A model generated the notes under the pieces. That model was not told the origin of the DNA and did not search any database. It was given only the letters and a program-made list of their open reading frames with translations. DNA of 64,000 nt from NCBI GenBank assembly GCA_963575645.1, contig OY754464.1, positions 76,358,948 to 76,422,947 of the forward strand, given 5' to 3'. This document shows positions 1 to 10,457 of this stretch, in pieces. Each line of letters begins with the position of its first letter. Position 1 is the stretch's first letter. This DNA is from Xanthostigma xanthostigma (lineage: Eukaryota; Arthropoda; Insecta; Raphidioptera; Raphidiidae). A program made the translations under genes and the position numbers.

Positions 1-169
1 AAGAGGAGAAAATTTTACATAGATTTCGTATAACAGAATTTGCCTAAACAGTTTTTTTATACAAATTTTTTGGCACGCTCCGTTAAAGTTAAAGTTTTTA
101 TCTTTTATCATAATTACTTTCTTTTTAAATAAATAAAAAGTGACAATCGGGCACTATTAAATAGCAAAT

Positions 170-1099
170 ATGCCTGAAACTCGGTTAGCATCACGCGACA
201 ACGAAAATATGAGGGCTTTACTCAGTGAATTAGTGCAAAACAGTGAGTTCAAAAATGAAATAAGGAAAGTTATAGAGGATCAAATGAAAATAGTGTTGGA
301 TACACAAGTATCTAAGCTAAATAATGAAATTGGTGATCTTAAAAAACAGAACTTAAATATAATACAAAAATTAGATGAAACTCTGCATTCTCTATCTAAA
401 CTAAGTGAAATGTTCTTAAAGAATAAGGACAATAGTAATGGGATTAATGAGGATGTGAAAGCGGAAAAAAAGTTAAAAGGTACAAAAATGAAGGAAACTA
501 ATAAGAAACCTAATTTAGATTCTGCAAAAATAACAATACCTTTAAACGATGACACAAAACGTGACGTTAAGAAAAATCAAGTTTCAAATAGCACTATTTT
601 AGATGATAATATTAATAATACAATCGATATAGCTGATCCTAAAGTTATTAGAGACAATCCAGCTTTAGAAAAAAAGGATGAATACATGAAATTAAGCAAT
701 AATGAAACTGACACAGATGAATCAGAATCAGACTTTACAGAAGTAGTAAATCGACGCAGAAGAAATAGAAAACGAGGGACTGTAGGATCAGCAAAAAGTA
801 ACGAACTTCAAGGAGGAAACAGAATGATGTGGCTTCATATCAGTAGAGTGAAGCAAGGAACAAGTGAAGAGGAGGTTAAGTCCTATCTACTAAATAAGTT
901 TCCAAATGAAACATTCATTTGTGAAAAACTCCCAGTTCGAGGTATAAATTGTTCTTTTAAAGTTGGAGCAAGTTTTCATTTATATGAAAAAATAAATAAC
1001 CCTGATTTCTGGCCCGAAAATATTGTTTTCAAACGCTTTCAGTTTTTTCGAGCACAATTTTCGGGTCACAAATCAGCAAATTTTAACCAAGGAAAATAA
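170..1099 (+). CDS. LINE ORF1 protein (coiled coil plus RRM-like C-terminus)
   Basis: A 309-residue nucleic-acid-binding ORF1 protein, presumed to coat the LINE RNA. Residues 1-85 are rich in Leu, Ile, Lys and Glu and look like a coiled coil (trimerisation is known for related ORF1 proteins). Residues 86-200 are a low-complexity Lys/Asn/Asp linker with an acidic patch and then a basic RRRRNRKR stretch near 195-203. Residues 220-300 match the ORF1 C-terminal domain seen in many insect Jockey/CR1 elements: MWLHISRV, a SFKVGASF core and FWPENIVFKRF. No CCHC zinc knuckles are present. Its last 77 bases overlap the ORF2 start. The start at 170 is the first Met of the frame. Confidence 0.85.
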   Translation: MPETRLASRDNENMRALLSELVQNSEFKNEIRKVIEDQMKIVLDTQVSKLNNEIGDLKKQNLNIIQKLDETLHSLSKLSEMFLKNKDNSNGINEDVKAEKKLKGTKMKETNKKPNLDSAKITIPLNDDTKRDVKKNQVSNSTILDDNINNTIDIADPKVIRDNPALEKKDEYMKLSNNETDTDESESDFTEVVNRRRRNRKRGTVGSAKSNELQGGNRMMWLHISRVKQGTSEEEVKSYLLNKFPNETFICEKLPVRGINCSFKVGASFHLYEKINNPDFWPENIVFKRFQFFRAQFSGHKSANFNQGK

Positions 1100-3953
1100 A
1101 AACTTAAATGTAGAAATATTGTGCCACTTAAATATTAGAAGTGTAATTTCTAAAATAGATGAAATAGAAGTATTCATAAATCTAGAAAAAATTGATATAT
1201 TGTGTTTATCAGAACATTGGGTTCAAAATGGGTTACTGTCCCACATATGTATTTCGGGCTTTAAACTAGTCACTCACTTCTCTAGACAACACTACCTCCA
1301 TGGAGGTGTGGCAATTTTTATTAAAGATAGTCTATCTAGCACTGAAATCAAAAATATTAATAATATCTCAGTTGAAAGGATCGCTGAATTAAGCGCTATT
1401 CGTTACAAAAATGTCATTATAATTACAATTTATCGACCGCCTAATGATAATTATAAACAATTCTTTGATATAATTACTCAAGCAATAGACATTGCCTTAA
1501 GTAAAGCTGAATATTTGATACTTTGTGGAGATATAAATATAAACTGGGAAAATGGTGATATAAATTGTAAATCACTGAAAGATATCTTTGAGTCTTTCAA
1601 TTTAACTGTTACCACAAATGAGCCCACGCATTTTTATGGTCTGAATGGTTCAAGCATAATAGACTATGTTGTGACTAATTTGCCCAAAGAGAAATACATA
1701 TGTAAGGTGACAAACCCAGGTCTTTCAGATCACGCTGCTCACTTGATGAGCTTGAGAGACATTCTATATGATAAAGCAGAACATACTGTGAATAAAACAA
1801 ATCAAAATTGTAAAAACCAAAAAATACAAAAACGAACTTGTAATGAATTGAATTATAATTATATGTCATATTGGTTGAAAAAAGTGGATTGGCAAGAATT
1901 TTATCAAACTAACCAGGTAAATAAAATGTATGAAATATTTTGGGAGAATTTTAAATATTGTTTTAATCTTTGCTTTCCGAAAGAGGAAACGAAAATAAGG
2001 CAAAAACAAAACAAATGGATAAATAACGAAATCATTGAACGCAGTTATAAAATAAAGGAATTATGGGAACTCAAAAAAACATTAAAGGACATTGGGCTAG
2101 AGAATTATCATAAAGAATTAAAAAGAATACAAAAGTTAGAAATTAAGAAAGCTAAATGTAATTATATTAAAAACAAAATTGATCATTCAAAAAATAAAAA
2201 TAGGGAAACTTGGAAAATAATAAATGAACTAGGAAACAGAAAACAGTTTTCAGAAAAAAATAACGATATCATACTAAAAAAGGGGGATGATGAAAAAATT
2301 TACTCAGATTTAGAAATAGCTAACTATTTTAATAATCACTTTTCACAAACAGCTGGTAAAAAATTGCATACAGCCTATGATAACATATTGGCCACTGAGT
2401 GTACTCTAGGTACGAAAAACGATAACTGTGTTTTCCTGTATCCAACTAACAGGGATGAATTGATTTTAGCAATTAAGAAGTTGCCAAACAAGAAATCCTA
2501 CGGGTTTGATGAAATATCGAATTATTTAATAAAAATATTAGGTGATGAAATTAGCGACAAACTGGTTAAAATGATCAACTTAATGCTAGAAAAAACAGTT
2601 TTTCCGGAACAGTTAAAATTAGCAATAATTAAACCTTTGCATAAAAAGGGTGATTGTTCGAGAGTAGAAAATTATAGACCGGTGTCTTTGTTATCAAATT
2701 TCTCAAAACTACACGAAAAAATAATTTATAATAGACTAGAATCTTTCTTAACGAAAAATCAATTAATCCACTCGTGCCAGCATGGATACAGGAGAAACAA
2801 ATCAACGACCACTGCCATTTTTGAAATTCATAAGTTTATAACAAAAAAATTAGATGAAGGAGAGTATGTTATCAGTATATTTTTTGATTTAAGTGCTGCT
2901 TTCGACACAGTTAATCATGATTTTTTAATGCAGAAATTAGAACAACTAGGGATAAGAGGGGCAGCTAACGATTTATTAAAATCTTATCTAAAGGACAGAC
3001 AGACCAAAGTAAAAATAAATAATACGCACTCGAATGTTAATATGGTTGAAACGGGCTTACCACAAGGGAGTGTGCTTTCGACATTATTATTTATGTGTTA
3101 CGTGAACGACCTACCAAATTGCATAAAAGCAGACAATATAATTATGTTTGCAGATGATATAACTGTGTCGATAGCAGCACCATCCCTAAAAGAATTGAAT
3201 GATAAACTTAAAAAAGTTTTCCAAGACTTTATAAAGTGGTGCGAAAAAAATCATTTGGTGATCAATATTGATAAGACAGCCATCCTACGCTTTAGATTGA
3301 AAAGGGATAGCTCATTAAGTGATGCGTATTTTACTGTGAATAATGCAGCAATAAAGGAACAAAACAAAACAAAAATATTAGGTTTGCTTATAGATAATAC
3401 CTTAAAATGGGATGAACATGTAGATACTGTATGCAAGAAACTAAATTCTCTACATTTCCAAATCAGAAATCTTAAACGAAATTTAGATCAACAAACTCTA
3501 TTGAGTGTTTATTATTCTTTAGTATTATCCACGGTAAAATACGGCATTATTTTTTGGGCAAACAGCACAAACAGTGCTAGAGTCTTTATAGCCCAGAAAA
3601 GAATAATAAGGCTAATTTTCAACTTAAAGCCTAGAGAAAGCTGTAAAGCAATTTTTAAAAATAAAAATATCTTAACTTTCTGGGGAGTTTACATCTATGA
3701 GCTTATAACGTTTCTTTACGATTCGAATTTATTGCTAACCAACAAAAATGAAGTTAAAAACTATAGTACAAGACACAATAATTTGTCTATAAAACATAGA
3801 ACATCCTTTTACGAAAAATGTCCAATATATAAAGGCAATAAACTATATGAAAAACTTCCTCAAAATTTGAGGAAATGTACAAATATAAATTCTCTAAAAA
3901 ACGGCCTAAAAAAATTCCTGCTCGGAACTGCACCATACAAAAATGATTTGTAA
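1023..3953 (+). CDS. LINE ORF2: AP endonuclease and reverse transcriptase
   Basis: A 976-residue replicase. Endonuclease, about residues 28-240: NIRS (36-39), SEHW (63-66), GGVAIFI, YRPP, GDININ (about 168), SIIDYV (about 211) and LSDH (about 233) cover the expected catalytic set. Reverse transcriptase, about 490-770: IIKPLHKKGD, NYRPVSLLSN, QHGYRRNKST, DLSAAFDTVNH (about 621-631), GLPQGSVLS (678 on) and FADD (709-712, the catalytic Asp pair). The C-terminal 200 residues are the usual LINE thumb and tail with no RNase H. It overlaps ORF1 in another frame, so translation probably needs reinitiation or the upstream ATG at 1023; no other Met precedes the endonuclease. It is uninterrupted. Confidence 0.93.
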   Translation: MFSNAFSFFEHNFRVTNQQILTKENKNLNVEILCHLNIRSVISKIDEIEVFINLEKIDILCLSEHWVQNGLLSHICISGFKLVTHFSRQHYLHGGVAIFIKDSLSSTEIKNINNISVERIAELSAIRYKNVIIITIYRPPNDNYKQFFDIITQAIDIALSKAEYLILCGDININWENGDINCKSLKDIFESFNLTVTTNEPTHFYGLNGSSIIDYVVTNLPKEKYICKVTNPGLSDHAAHLMSLRDILYDKAEHTVNKTNQNCKNQKIQKRTCNELNYNYMSYWLKKVDWQEFYQTNQVNKMYEIFWENFKYCFNLCFPKEETKIRQKQNKWINNEIIERSYKIKELWELKKTLKDIGLENYHKELKRIQKLEIKKAKCNYIKNKIDHSKNKNRETWKIINELGNRKQFSEKNNDIILKKGDDEKIYSDLEIANYFNNHFSQTAGKKLHTAYDNILATECTLGTKNDNCVFLYPTNRDELILAIKKLPNKKSYGFDEISNYLIKILGDEISDKLVKMINLMLEKTVFPEQLKLAIIKPLHKKGDCSRVENYRPVSLLSNFSKLHEKIIYNRLESFLTKNQLIHSCQHGYRRNKSTTTAIFEIHKFITKKLDEGEYVISIFFDLSAAFDTVNHDFLMQKLEQLGIRGAANDLLKSYLKDRQTKVKINNTHSNVNMVETGLPQGSVLSTLLFMCYVNDLPNCIKADNIIMFADDITVSIAAPSLKELNDKLKKVFQDFIKWCEKNHLVINIDKTAILRFRLKRDSSLSDAYFTVNNAAIKEQNKTKILGLLIDNTLKWDEHVDTVCKKLNSLHFQIRNLKRNLDQQTLLSVYYSLVLSTVKYGIIFWANSTNSARVFIAQKRIIRLIFNLKPRESCKAIFKNKNILTFWGVYIYELITFLYDSNLLLTNKNEVKNYSTRHNNLSIKHRTSFYEKCPIYKGNKLYEKLPQNLRKCTNINSLKNGLKKFLLGTAPYKNDL

Positions 3954-4013
3954 ACCAATCGATTGTATTTGACGTTTGTAACCGATTTTAATTATTGGAT
4001 CAGCAATAAATTA

Positions 4014-4037
4014 TTATCTATCTATCTATCTATCTAT
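4014..4037 (+). repeat. LINE 3' tail, (TATC)n
   Basis: About five copies of TATC directly follow the AATAAA-containing 3' UTR (AGCAATAAATT near 4003). Tandem tetranucleotides in place of poly(A) are usual in CR1/L2-type LINEs and mark the priming end. Confidence 0.8.
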
Positions 4038-4311
4038 AGAAAAATAGTTGTATAAATGCAATGTTGTCTAATGCATGGCGCGACGCGGTCGGTCGTCTTT
4101 GTTTGCCGTACATGGAAATTAGAAAATAACGTATGTCTTGTCTTAACATGAAAACGGCTGCATTTCTAATGTTTAATTCAATTTTTTGACATTAGTATTT
4201 TGTGAAATGCAACGCCTTCTAAGTTAAGTATTGGAATAACTAATTATTATTAGAACATAATACTTTGACAGTTGCAAACGTCACTTTTGACATTTCTTAT
4301 CATTCCGACAC
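4038..4311. other. Spacer, no feature seen
   Basis: AT-rich sequence with one GC-rich patch near 4076-4100. I see no ORF or repeat that I can name. Confidence 0.5.
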
Positions 4312-6372
4312 AAAGGATAAGCGGATTGAAACCAAATTTTGGGAGGATGTTTGATATGCAAATATGAAGTGGCCTATTGTTTTTGGGGAACATCGGCGCA
4401 TGCGTAAAAGAATATATCTCTTATAATGATGTTTTATATAATAATAATATAGTTTTTAAAACGGTTTTTACTCTATCTATTTTTAAGAAATTTTTGTAAA
4501 TTTTTTGGGGAAAATCGGCGCATGCGCAAAAGAGATACATGCCATAGTTGTTTTTTATATAATAATAGTGTACTTTTTATAGTGTTTTATTATTCTACTT
4601 AATAAAATTTACCTATATTTGAAGCGAAAGATGCAATATCATAGATTCGAATTATTATAATTATTATATAAATTTAGGTTATGTATTACGGAATACGTTA
4701 TCACGTAAAACTATCGTCCGTAAACCGACTTTACAGACAACCAATTTTTTTATTTCAAGAAAGTTTCGTTAAATTTTCTTTTCTAAACTTTACAGTTTCG
4801 AAAATATTTTGAGAATAAAAAAAATCAGCAGCTCTTTTGTTTTATGGATCTGTCAGAAATAAACTAGTTCGGCGTGCTTTGATTAATTTTTACATGACGT
4901 GGAACATATTATGTAGGTAACCATGGCAGCGAATAGCAAATATCATATTGAATACTAGCCATTACCTGACGCGATATTAGAAATTTTATTCTCTTTATTA
5001 TACTATATCATATTTCAATATTTTTGAAGTTGGAGTGGTCCCGTTGCCCAATTGGCTGGATTTTTTTTTTAAATTTTATTACACAATTGTAAGGCGGTTC
5101 ACAGAGGACACCCGCTTGTAAAATTTCATGAGAATCGATGGAAAGATGGCGGAGTTATAAACAATGTTCCCTCTAATGTTTTCGCTGGCCGTGCGATACA
5201 AAAGTATATGGGAGCAGAAATGTTCAAGACGTATGTAAAAGTGTGCAATATTTTACTTTTTAAATATTAAATTTTATTCTACGTTTTTCCTTAAAATATA
5301 CTATCATTGTAAACTGCTTAAATATGAATTATTTCTAAAAGTGTGGTATTCTCTGAAAATCATAAGAATAGCAAATATCATATTGAATACTAGCCATTAC
5401 CCGCGTCACCTCACGCGATATCAGAAATTTAATTTTCTTTATTATAAACAAATGTCAACATTTTTTAAGTTGGAATGGTCGCGTCGCTCAATTGGCTGGT
5501 GTTTTTATTTATAATAGAAATTATTGAAAATTTATATTATAAATTGGGCGACGGGACCATTAAACTTCAAAAATGTTGACATTTGATTATAATAAAGAAA
5601 ATAAAATTTCTGATATTGCGTGAGGTGACGCGGGTAATGGCTAGTATTCAATATGATATTTGCTATTAGTTACCACGGTTACCGACATAATATGTTCCAC
5701 GTCATGTAAAAATTAATCAAAGCATGCTTAACTAGTTTATTTCTGACAGATCTATAAACACAAAAAACAGCTGATTTTTTTTTAATTTCAAAATATTGCC
5801 GAAACTAGAGTTTAGAAAAATGTCTTTTTAAAGAAACTGTCTTGAAAAAATAAATAGAATAATAAGCCGTTATAAAAAGTATACCATTATTATATAAAAA
5901 CATCGTTATAGCATATATATCTTTAACTTTTACGCATGCGCCAATTTTCCTCAAAAACAATAGGGCTCTTCATAACATTTGCAAACCAAACATCCTCCCA
6001 AAATTTGGTTTCAATCCGTTCATCCGTTTAACCTGTATCGTGCTCACAGAAACAGACAAACAGACGCACAGTTTTTACAAAAATATATTTTTTGGATTTG
6101 GGGACCTCAAAACGAAAATATATTGTAAAATTTTAAAAATTGATTTAATATGATCGAAACTAGTACCATTCCCCACTTGCAAAAAACATATTTTTGGATT
6201 CAGAGGACCTCAAAACGAAAAAATATTGTAAAATTTTGAAAAGCTAATTTTGACCTAGTCTAGTACCATTTGGAATGGTAAAAAAAATTGGTTGTCTGTA
6301 AAGTCGGTTTACGGACGATAGTTTTACGTGATAACGTATTCCGCTCGAATATCATATTTAATAATACATAAC
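4312..6372. repeat. Head-to-head pair of GCATGCGC-family repeats
   Basis: Two copies of a moderately repeated element lie in inverted orientation around about 5500. Shared landmarks are the phrase GGTTTCAATCCG (reverse at about 4323, forward at about 6007), the palindrome GCGCATGCGC or its variants (4399, 4519, 5935), TGCTATT/ATATGATATT blocks and the phrase ACGTGATAACGTATTCCG (6328, complement at 4690). The left copy is rearranged, because the ACGTGATAACG end sits inside it rather than at its edge. Further copies lie at 15990-16640 and 26560-26860. No coding capacity is visible. Confidence 0.75.
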
Positions 6373-6903
6373 CTAAATTTTAGTAGCTGTCAGGCGGAAC
6401 GTGACACATTTCGGACCGTGACACTTTTTCGTGCATGCAGCCGGTGTTTCATCAATTTATAAGACGTTATCATGTCAAAATAGTCATTTTTTATTTAATA
6501 CCTATATCAAGAACATTTATATTCGAATAAACTTTTGCACTGGTGACTATAATAATTTTCGAACCTACTGTAAAATGTGTAACGAAGCACGCGCATTCCT
6601 TGTTATTACGCGAACACGAAAATAAATTATTCAATAAATAGAGGACCTTTCTGTGTCACCATGTCAACTAAAATTTTGCTTGTCAACACTCAACATGTTA
6701 CAAACATAATATCAAATTTATTCGACAAAATATATTACCTTAGCCTCGCGTGTGTCCTAACTCTTGAATAATAACACGGCTGACATTATTATTTACTGAG
6801 TGGCCTTAAAAAACTGTAATTACAAAGTGGATAATGGTTAACGAAGCTACAATAATTTTTGTGTTATTATGGCTTTAGTCATGCACGAAGGGCGTCAACG
6901 TTA
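6373..6903. other. Unassigned AT-rich DNA
   Basis: No recognisable gene. A 64-codon open frame at 6431 has no family signature and no neighbours that support it. Confidence 0.5.
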
Positions 6904-7029
6904 AGGCCTAGCACACATGAAGAGCGTTCAACGCGCGTTGGCCCAACGCGCGTTATCATATAAACAGTTCTATACAATTGTATAGAAATTGTAAACGCGC
7001 GTTGAACGCTCTTCATGTGTGCTAGGCCT
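6904..7029. mobile_element. Palindromic MITE rich in GCGCGTT
   Basis: A nearly perfect palindrome of 126 bp whose arms run AGGCCTAGCACACATGAAG, then AGCGTTCAACGCGCGTT, with a central TATACAATTGTATA. A second, duplicated version lies at 17253-17463. It has no coding capacity. The flanks suggest a short target site, but the duplication is not clear. Confidence 0.85.
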
Positions 7030-7329
7030 AATGGCCAGTATGCAGTGGCGTGAACAGATAATAAAGGCGACGCTACACTATTCGCTATGTGCAGCTGCTT
7101 GGAAGAGAGGCGCTGAACGACCATGCGCGCTTAGCGGCGAAGGCTGGCATTTTTACGGCATATATAAGTACTGATATGAAATCAACTTTCAAACCGAGGT
7201 CATTGGATTACAGAGGTTGCCTTGTTCCATTTGATCAATCAGCATAAGCCCAGCAATGACGTTAGCTTGCAATATCAAAAATGTTATTTATATTTAACTA
7301 GAACTATGCAAATTCAATTAATTGCAAAT
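7030..7329. other. Unassigned DNA
   Basis: Nothing recognisable. A TATA-like TATATAAG lies at 7160-7167 after a GC-richer patch (7070-7150), but no coding frame follows. Confidence 0.4.
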
Positions 7330-7341
7330 GATATCAATATT

Positions 7342-7832
7342 ATAAATAAAAAGTCGCAGGATTGGGGACAAATATTAGATTTATTAATTGTACGACGTTT
7401 CGTCTATAAATTTAGACTTTTTCAAGTACAAGTTGAAAATTATTAAAACAATAATTATGAAATATGTTTTATTAGAAAAAACAATTCTATTAATTATAGA
7501 ACAGACACTCAAAATTTAAGTGGTCAGTACAACTATATTATGAAATTGAACTAACTTTCGAATTTTTAATTAATTTTTATTTTTATTGTTTAAAAAATTT
7601 ATACATTACTTGTTGCCATGTTTTTGTCTTATGTACCTTAACTTTTGTTAATTGCTATGGTTAGTAATAATTTAATGTTTATTTTCATAATTATTGTTTT
7701 AATAATTTTCAACTTGTACTTGAAAAAGTCTAAATTTATAGACGAAACGTCGTACAATTAATAAATCTAATATTTGTCCACAATCCTGCGATTTTTTATT
7801 TATAATTATCTCGATGGACACGATATCTAATA
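7342..7832 (+). mobile_element. Hammerhead-like palindromic retroelement, copy A
   Basis: An insertion of 491 bp flanked by a perfect 12-bp duplication GATATCAATATT (7330-7341 and 7833-7844). Inverted arms of about 110 bp (about 7342-7462 and 7685-7808) surround a unique centre. Each arm holds a hammerhead-like core. Past the right arm, a short tail TCGATGGACACGATATC reaches the duplication; similar TGGATC-ACA tails end the related insertions at 51.6 and 61.9 kb. The long, variable target duplication argues for retroposition of the Penelope type rather than a cut-and-paste MITE. Confidence 0.75.
7714..7757 (+). ncRNA. Hammerhead-like core, degenerate (copy A, right arm)
   Basis: Stem I is TTGTAC paired with GTACAA. 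The first core box reads TTGAAAA, so it departs from CTGANGA at C3 and G8. Stem II is GTCTA/TAGAC, followed by GAA, a self-complementary ACGT and C. The order and spacing are those of a hammerhead ribozyme whose stem III forms between two copies. The complementary arm repeats it at 7389-7431 on the minus strand. The core changes make activity unlikely. Confidence 0.5.
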
Positions 7833-7844
7833 GATATCAATATT

Positions 7845-8594
7845 CTGCCTTTTGATTTCTTTGACATTTGTTAAATACTTTCATTGAAGTTTATAAACAA
7901 CAGTCGCTGCCACGCAATGAATTGACAGTTCCACCGGGTGACGTCATCTCCTCGTACTATCCAACGGAACGAGGTAACCTCTGTAATCTACTGACCTTGA
8001 TTTAAACAACATTTTTACATTTTATTATAAAATAAACATTATTTTATAGAAATGTCTGTTAATAATTTATAGTTGCGTAATAGTTTCCCATTAAGGTCAG
8101 TTAATAATTAATTTGTCTTTGATGAGTCAGTAACTCTTTGTGCGCGCACTGAATGCTAATATAAAAATGTTTTATTTTTAAACATTTTAAAACTCTAAAA
8201 ATCCTGTGATAATAACTAAATTAATAACATTTGATTTAAATTAAACTAAGTGATACACGAGATATTAAATAATTTCTGTTAAATCTACTTCGCTAAAAAC
8301 TTGATTTTGAAGTGCACAGACAATTAGATGCTGCTATGGTGAAACATTTAAAAGCTTTAAAATATTCCTTAAACTTAACTCAAATAATTTTTTAACGCTC
8401 TTTATATTGTCATTTTAATCTTAAAAGTTGAGCTTTAGTGTAGAGGATAATGAAGAAGTGTTTGGGTTCTAGCGAACGATGTGTGATTAGTCATCAAGAG
8501 TCAGTTTAATTTTTTAAAACATTGGCATTTTCAAAAAGGTAATTTTCACTTGTACTGAAATATGTATTTTCGATAGATATTTTTTCTACTATAG
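7845..8594. other. Unassigned AT-rich DNA
   Basis: About 750 bp with no named repeat and no credible coding frame. Confidence 0.5.
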
Positions 8595-8954
8595 GGAAGG
8601 ATTAGCCCAAACAAAAAAAAGTTTATTTTTAATCGGAGAAATCATTAAGCTAATAGAAAATTGGGGTTGCCATTTAAAATTTTCAAGTTACCCCCACCCC
8701 CCGCTAGAGGGTGAAGGGGTGGTTTTTGTATGAAAACGATCCTTCCTTCAAAACCAAACAACTTTTGTTCCAAACATTTTTTTATTCGAGGCAGAGAAAA
8801 AGAGTTATTCCTTTTTCAACACCTTGTATCAGAAAAATGCTTAATATATAAAAAAATACTCGGGTATGAATAAAAGACACACTATTTAAATTTGATAAAC
8901 GATTACAACTTTTGTCCCAAATATTTTTTTATTCTAGGCACAGAAAAAGAGTTA

Positions 8955-9298
8955 CAGTAGAACCCCGATTATCCGAGGTAACATGGGGAACACCCTACTT
9001 GGATAACTGAAATCTTGGATAATCCGGTTTTATTTTTTATTTATTAAAAAAATAAACACAAATGTACTTTAAACGGTTTATAAACGTTTTTACCATGTAA
9101 ATATTTTTATTAATAAATTATTTTATCGCTTCGACGATTTTAAATGGAAATATTTACATTACATACTATATTTTAGAAGCTCGGTTTACGGATATTGGGT
9201 CTTTAGTGGCTCGATTAATCCGGATCATAGACGCATTAGATTGGCTCGGTTAATCCAGAACTCGGATAATTGCGACTCGGATAATCGAGGTTCTACTG
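8955..9298. mobile_element. pogo/Tigger-like MITE (344 bp)
   Basis: The termini are CAGTAGAACCCCGATTATCC and its near complement (GGATAATCGAGGTTCTACTG), flanked by TA on both sides. CAGTnGAnCCYCGATTATCCG ends are typical of the pogo/Tigger branch of Tc1/mariner elements. The uninterrupted sister unit at about 8810 reads GAGTTATTCC, which is the exact expected empty site. It is non-autonomous. Confidence 0.9.
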
Positions 9299-9391
9299 TA
9301 TTCCTTTTTCAACACCTTGTATCAGAAAAATGCTTATTATATAAAAAAATACTCGGGTATGAATAAAACAGACAAACTATTTAAATTTGAT

Positions 9392-9516
9392 TCTAGGCTT
9401 TTTCAAAAGCCTTATAACCTCGCTCAGGAATAAACCAATCAGGGCCACACAATAGATCTACTAAGGTCGCGGTGTTGACGAGGCGTGCCTCATACCTTCT
9501 ATCTAATCTAATCTAA
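9392..9516 (+). mobile_element. Short retroposed fragment with TCTAA tail
   Basis: A 125-bp insertion flanked by a 13-bp duplication ATTTAAATTTGAT (9379-9391 and 9517-9529) and ending in three TCTAA repeats. This is the profile of a severely 5'-truncated LINE or a SINE copied by target-primed reverse transcription. It does not match the 3' end of the LINE at the start of the window. Confidence 0.75.
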
Positions 9517-9590
9517 ATTTAAATTTGATAAACAATTACAGCTTTTGTCCCAAACATTTTTTTATTCGAGGCCAAGAAAAAGAGTTAATC

Positions 9591-10312
9591 CGAAGTACCG
9601 TATGTATTAAAAACAATTTTTATGGATAGAAAAAATAATGTACTAGACGTGTGCGGTGATTTATTAGATTAACTCCTCTTCAATATCTCTCTTTGACAAA
9701 AAATAAAATAAATACAAATGGTTCAAACAGCGTTAGATAAAATACTTCTATCCCGGTTTTTCATCGTCACTTAAATAATAATACCAGCATAAGAGAGAAC
9801 TGTACGTTTAACTGCAACGGTGAATGGATGAAAGACGCAATCGGCTTCTTCTTTCCTGGTTATCACTTAAACAAATGTCACTACATTTAAACGGATACGG
9901 AAACTAAAGATTCCTGCTGGACATACATATAAAAAAAGAGAGAAGACGAGAAGTAAAGCAAAACGGCGTCCCTTGGTTGGTGTTATTTGTTGGCATTAAA
10001 GAACTAAAGTTTTTCTGACTGACCAGCTCTTAATGCTGACTGTGTTGTCTATTCAGCGCACTACAGTTGGTTTCACATAAACAGGAATTAGTGTTGATGT
10101 TTCTCTATAAAATACAAAATACAGTTCGAATCCCGTTGACGAAAATCGTAAATGCGTGGTCAGAGACGTTATACGTAGTTGTTGCAAACAAATGCAAATA
10201 ATACACCGTAGATCCGTACATACAGTATGCAAACACGTAATGGACTCAGAGCTGGCTACGGAGAAAATGGGTGACTCGGTGCAGAGCTGAAAATTTGCAG
10301 AATAATAGGAGA
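9591..10312. other. Unassigned DNA
   Basis: No gene seen. A CAGTATGCAAACACG phrase at about 10221 resembles the terminus of the neighbouring Tc1-like MITE and may be a relic. Confidence 0.4.
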
Positions 10313-10313
10313 T

Positions 10314-10434
10314 AGTATAAGTAAGTAGGGAAAAAATTGCCAGAAGGCTAGGCGGAAGATAAAGAGCCGCCAGAAGGCGCTAATGTTGCGAAAAATCAGT
10401 GTACTTCTGGCAATTTCTATACTTATTCTGTAAT
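10314..10434. repeat. Small imperfect inverted repeat
   Basis: AGTATAAGTAAG...ATTGCCAGAAG on the left matches CTTCTGGCAAT...ATACTTATTCT on the right, leaving a loop of about 60 bp. It is probably a short MITE; no target duplication is clear. Confidence 0.45.
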
Positions 10435-10457
10435 TCAAAACTAGATTATATATTATA

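Larger units (their letters stand above)
1..4037 (+). mobile_element. Near-complete Jockey-superfamily LINE
   Basis: A non-LTR retrotransposon with an AT-rich 5' leader (1-169, possibly cut by the window edge), ORF1, ORF2, a short 3' UTR and a tetranucleotide tail at 4014-4037. Both frames are open over their whole length, so the copy looks young. The endonuclease is of the apurinic type and no RNase H follows the reverse transcriptase. These traits and the microsatellite tail fit the CR1/L2/Daphne/Crack side of the Jockey superfamily; the exact clade needs a tree. The target duplication cannot be read because the 5' junction is not certain to be in the window. Confidence 0.9.
8595..9590 (+). 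repeat. Partly tandem repeat with three CTTTTGTCCCAAAC-type units
   Basis: A repeat beginning at AGGATTAGCCCAAAC carries a block (ACTTTTGTYCCAAAYATTT ... GAAAAAGAGTTATTCC ... TACTCGGGTATGAATA) present at about 8750-8890, 8905-9375 (split by a MITE) and 9530-9590. The same family forms an inverted pair at 58.7-59.4 kb. Two elements (8955-9298 and 9392-9516) have inserted into it. It has no coding frame. Confidence 0.8.

Noticed and set aside
280-555. Open frame on the minus strand
   Set aside because: Shadow of LINE ORF1; hydrophobic translation arises from the AT-rich complement.
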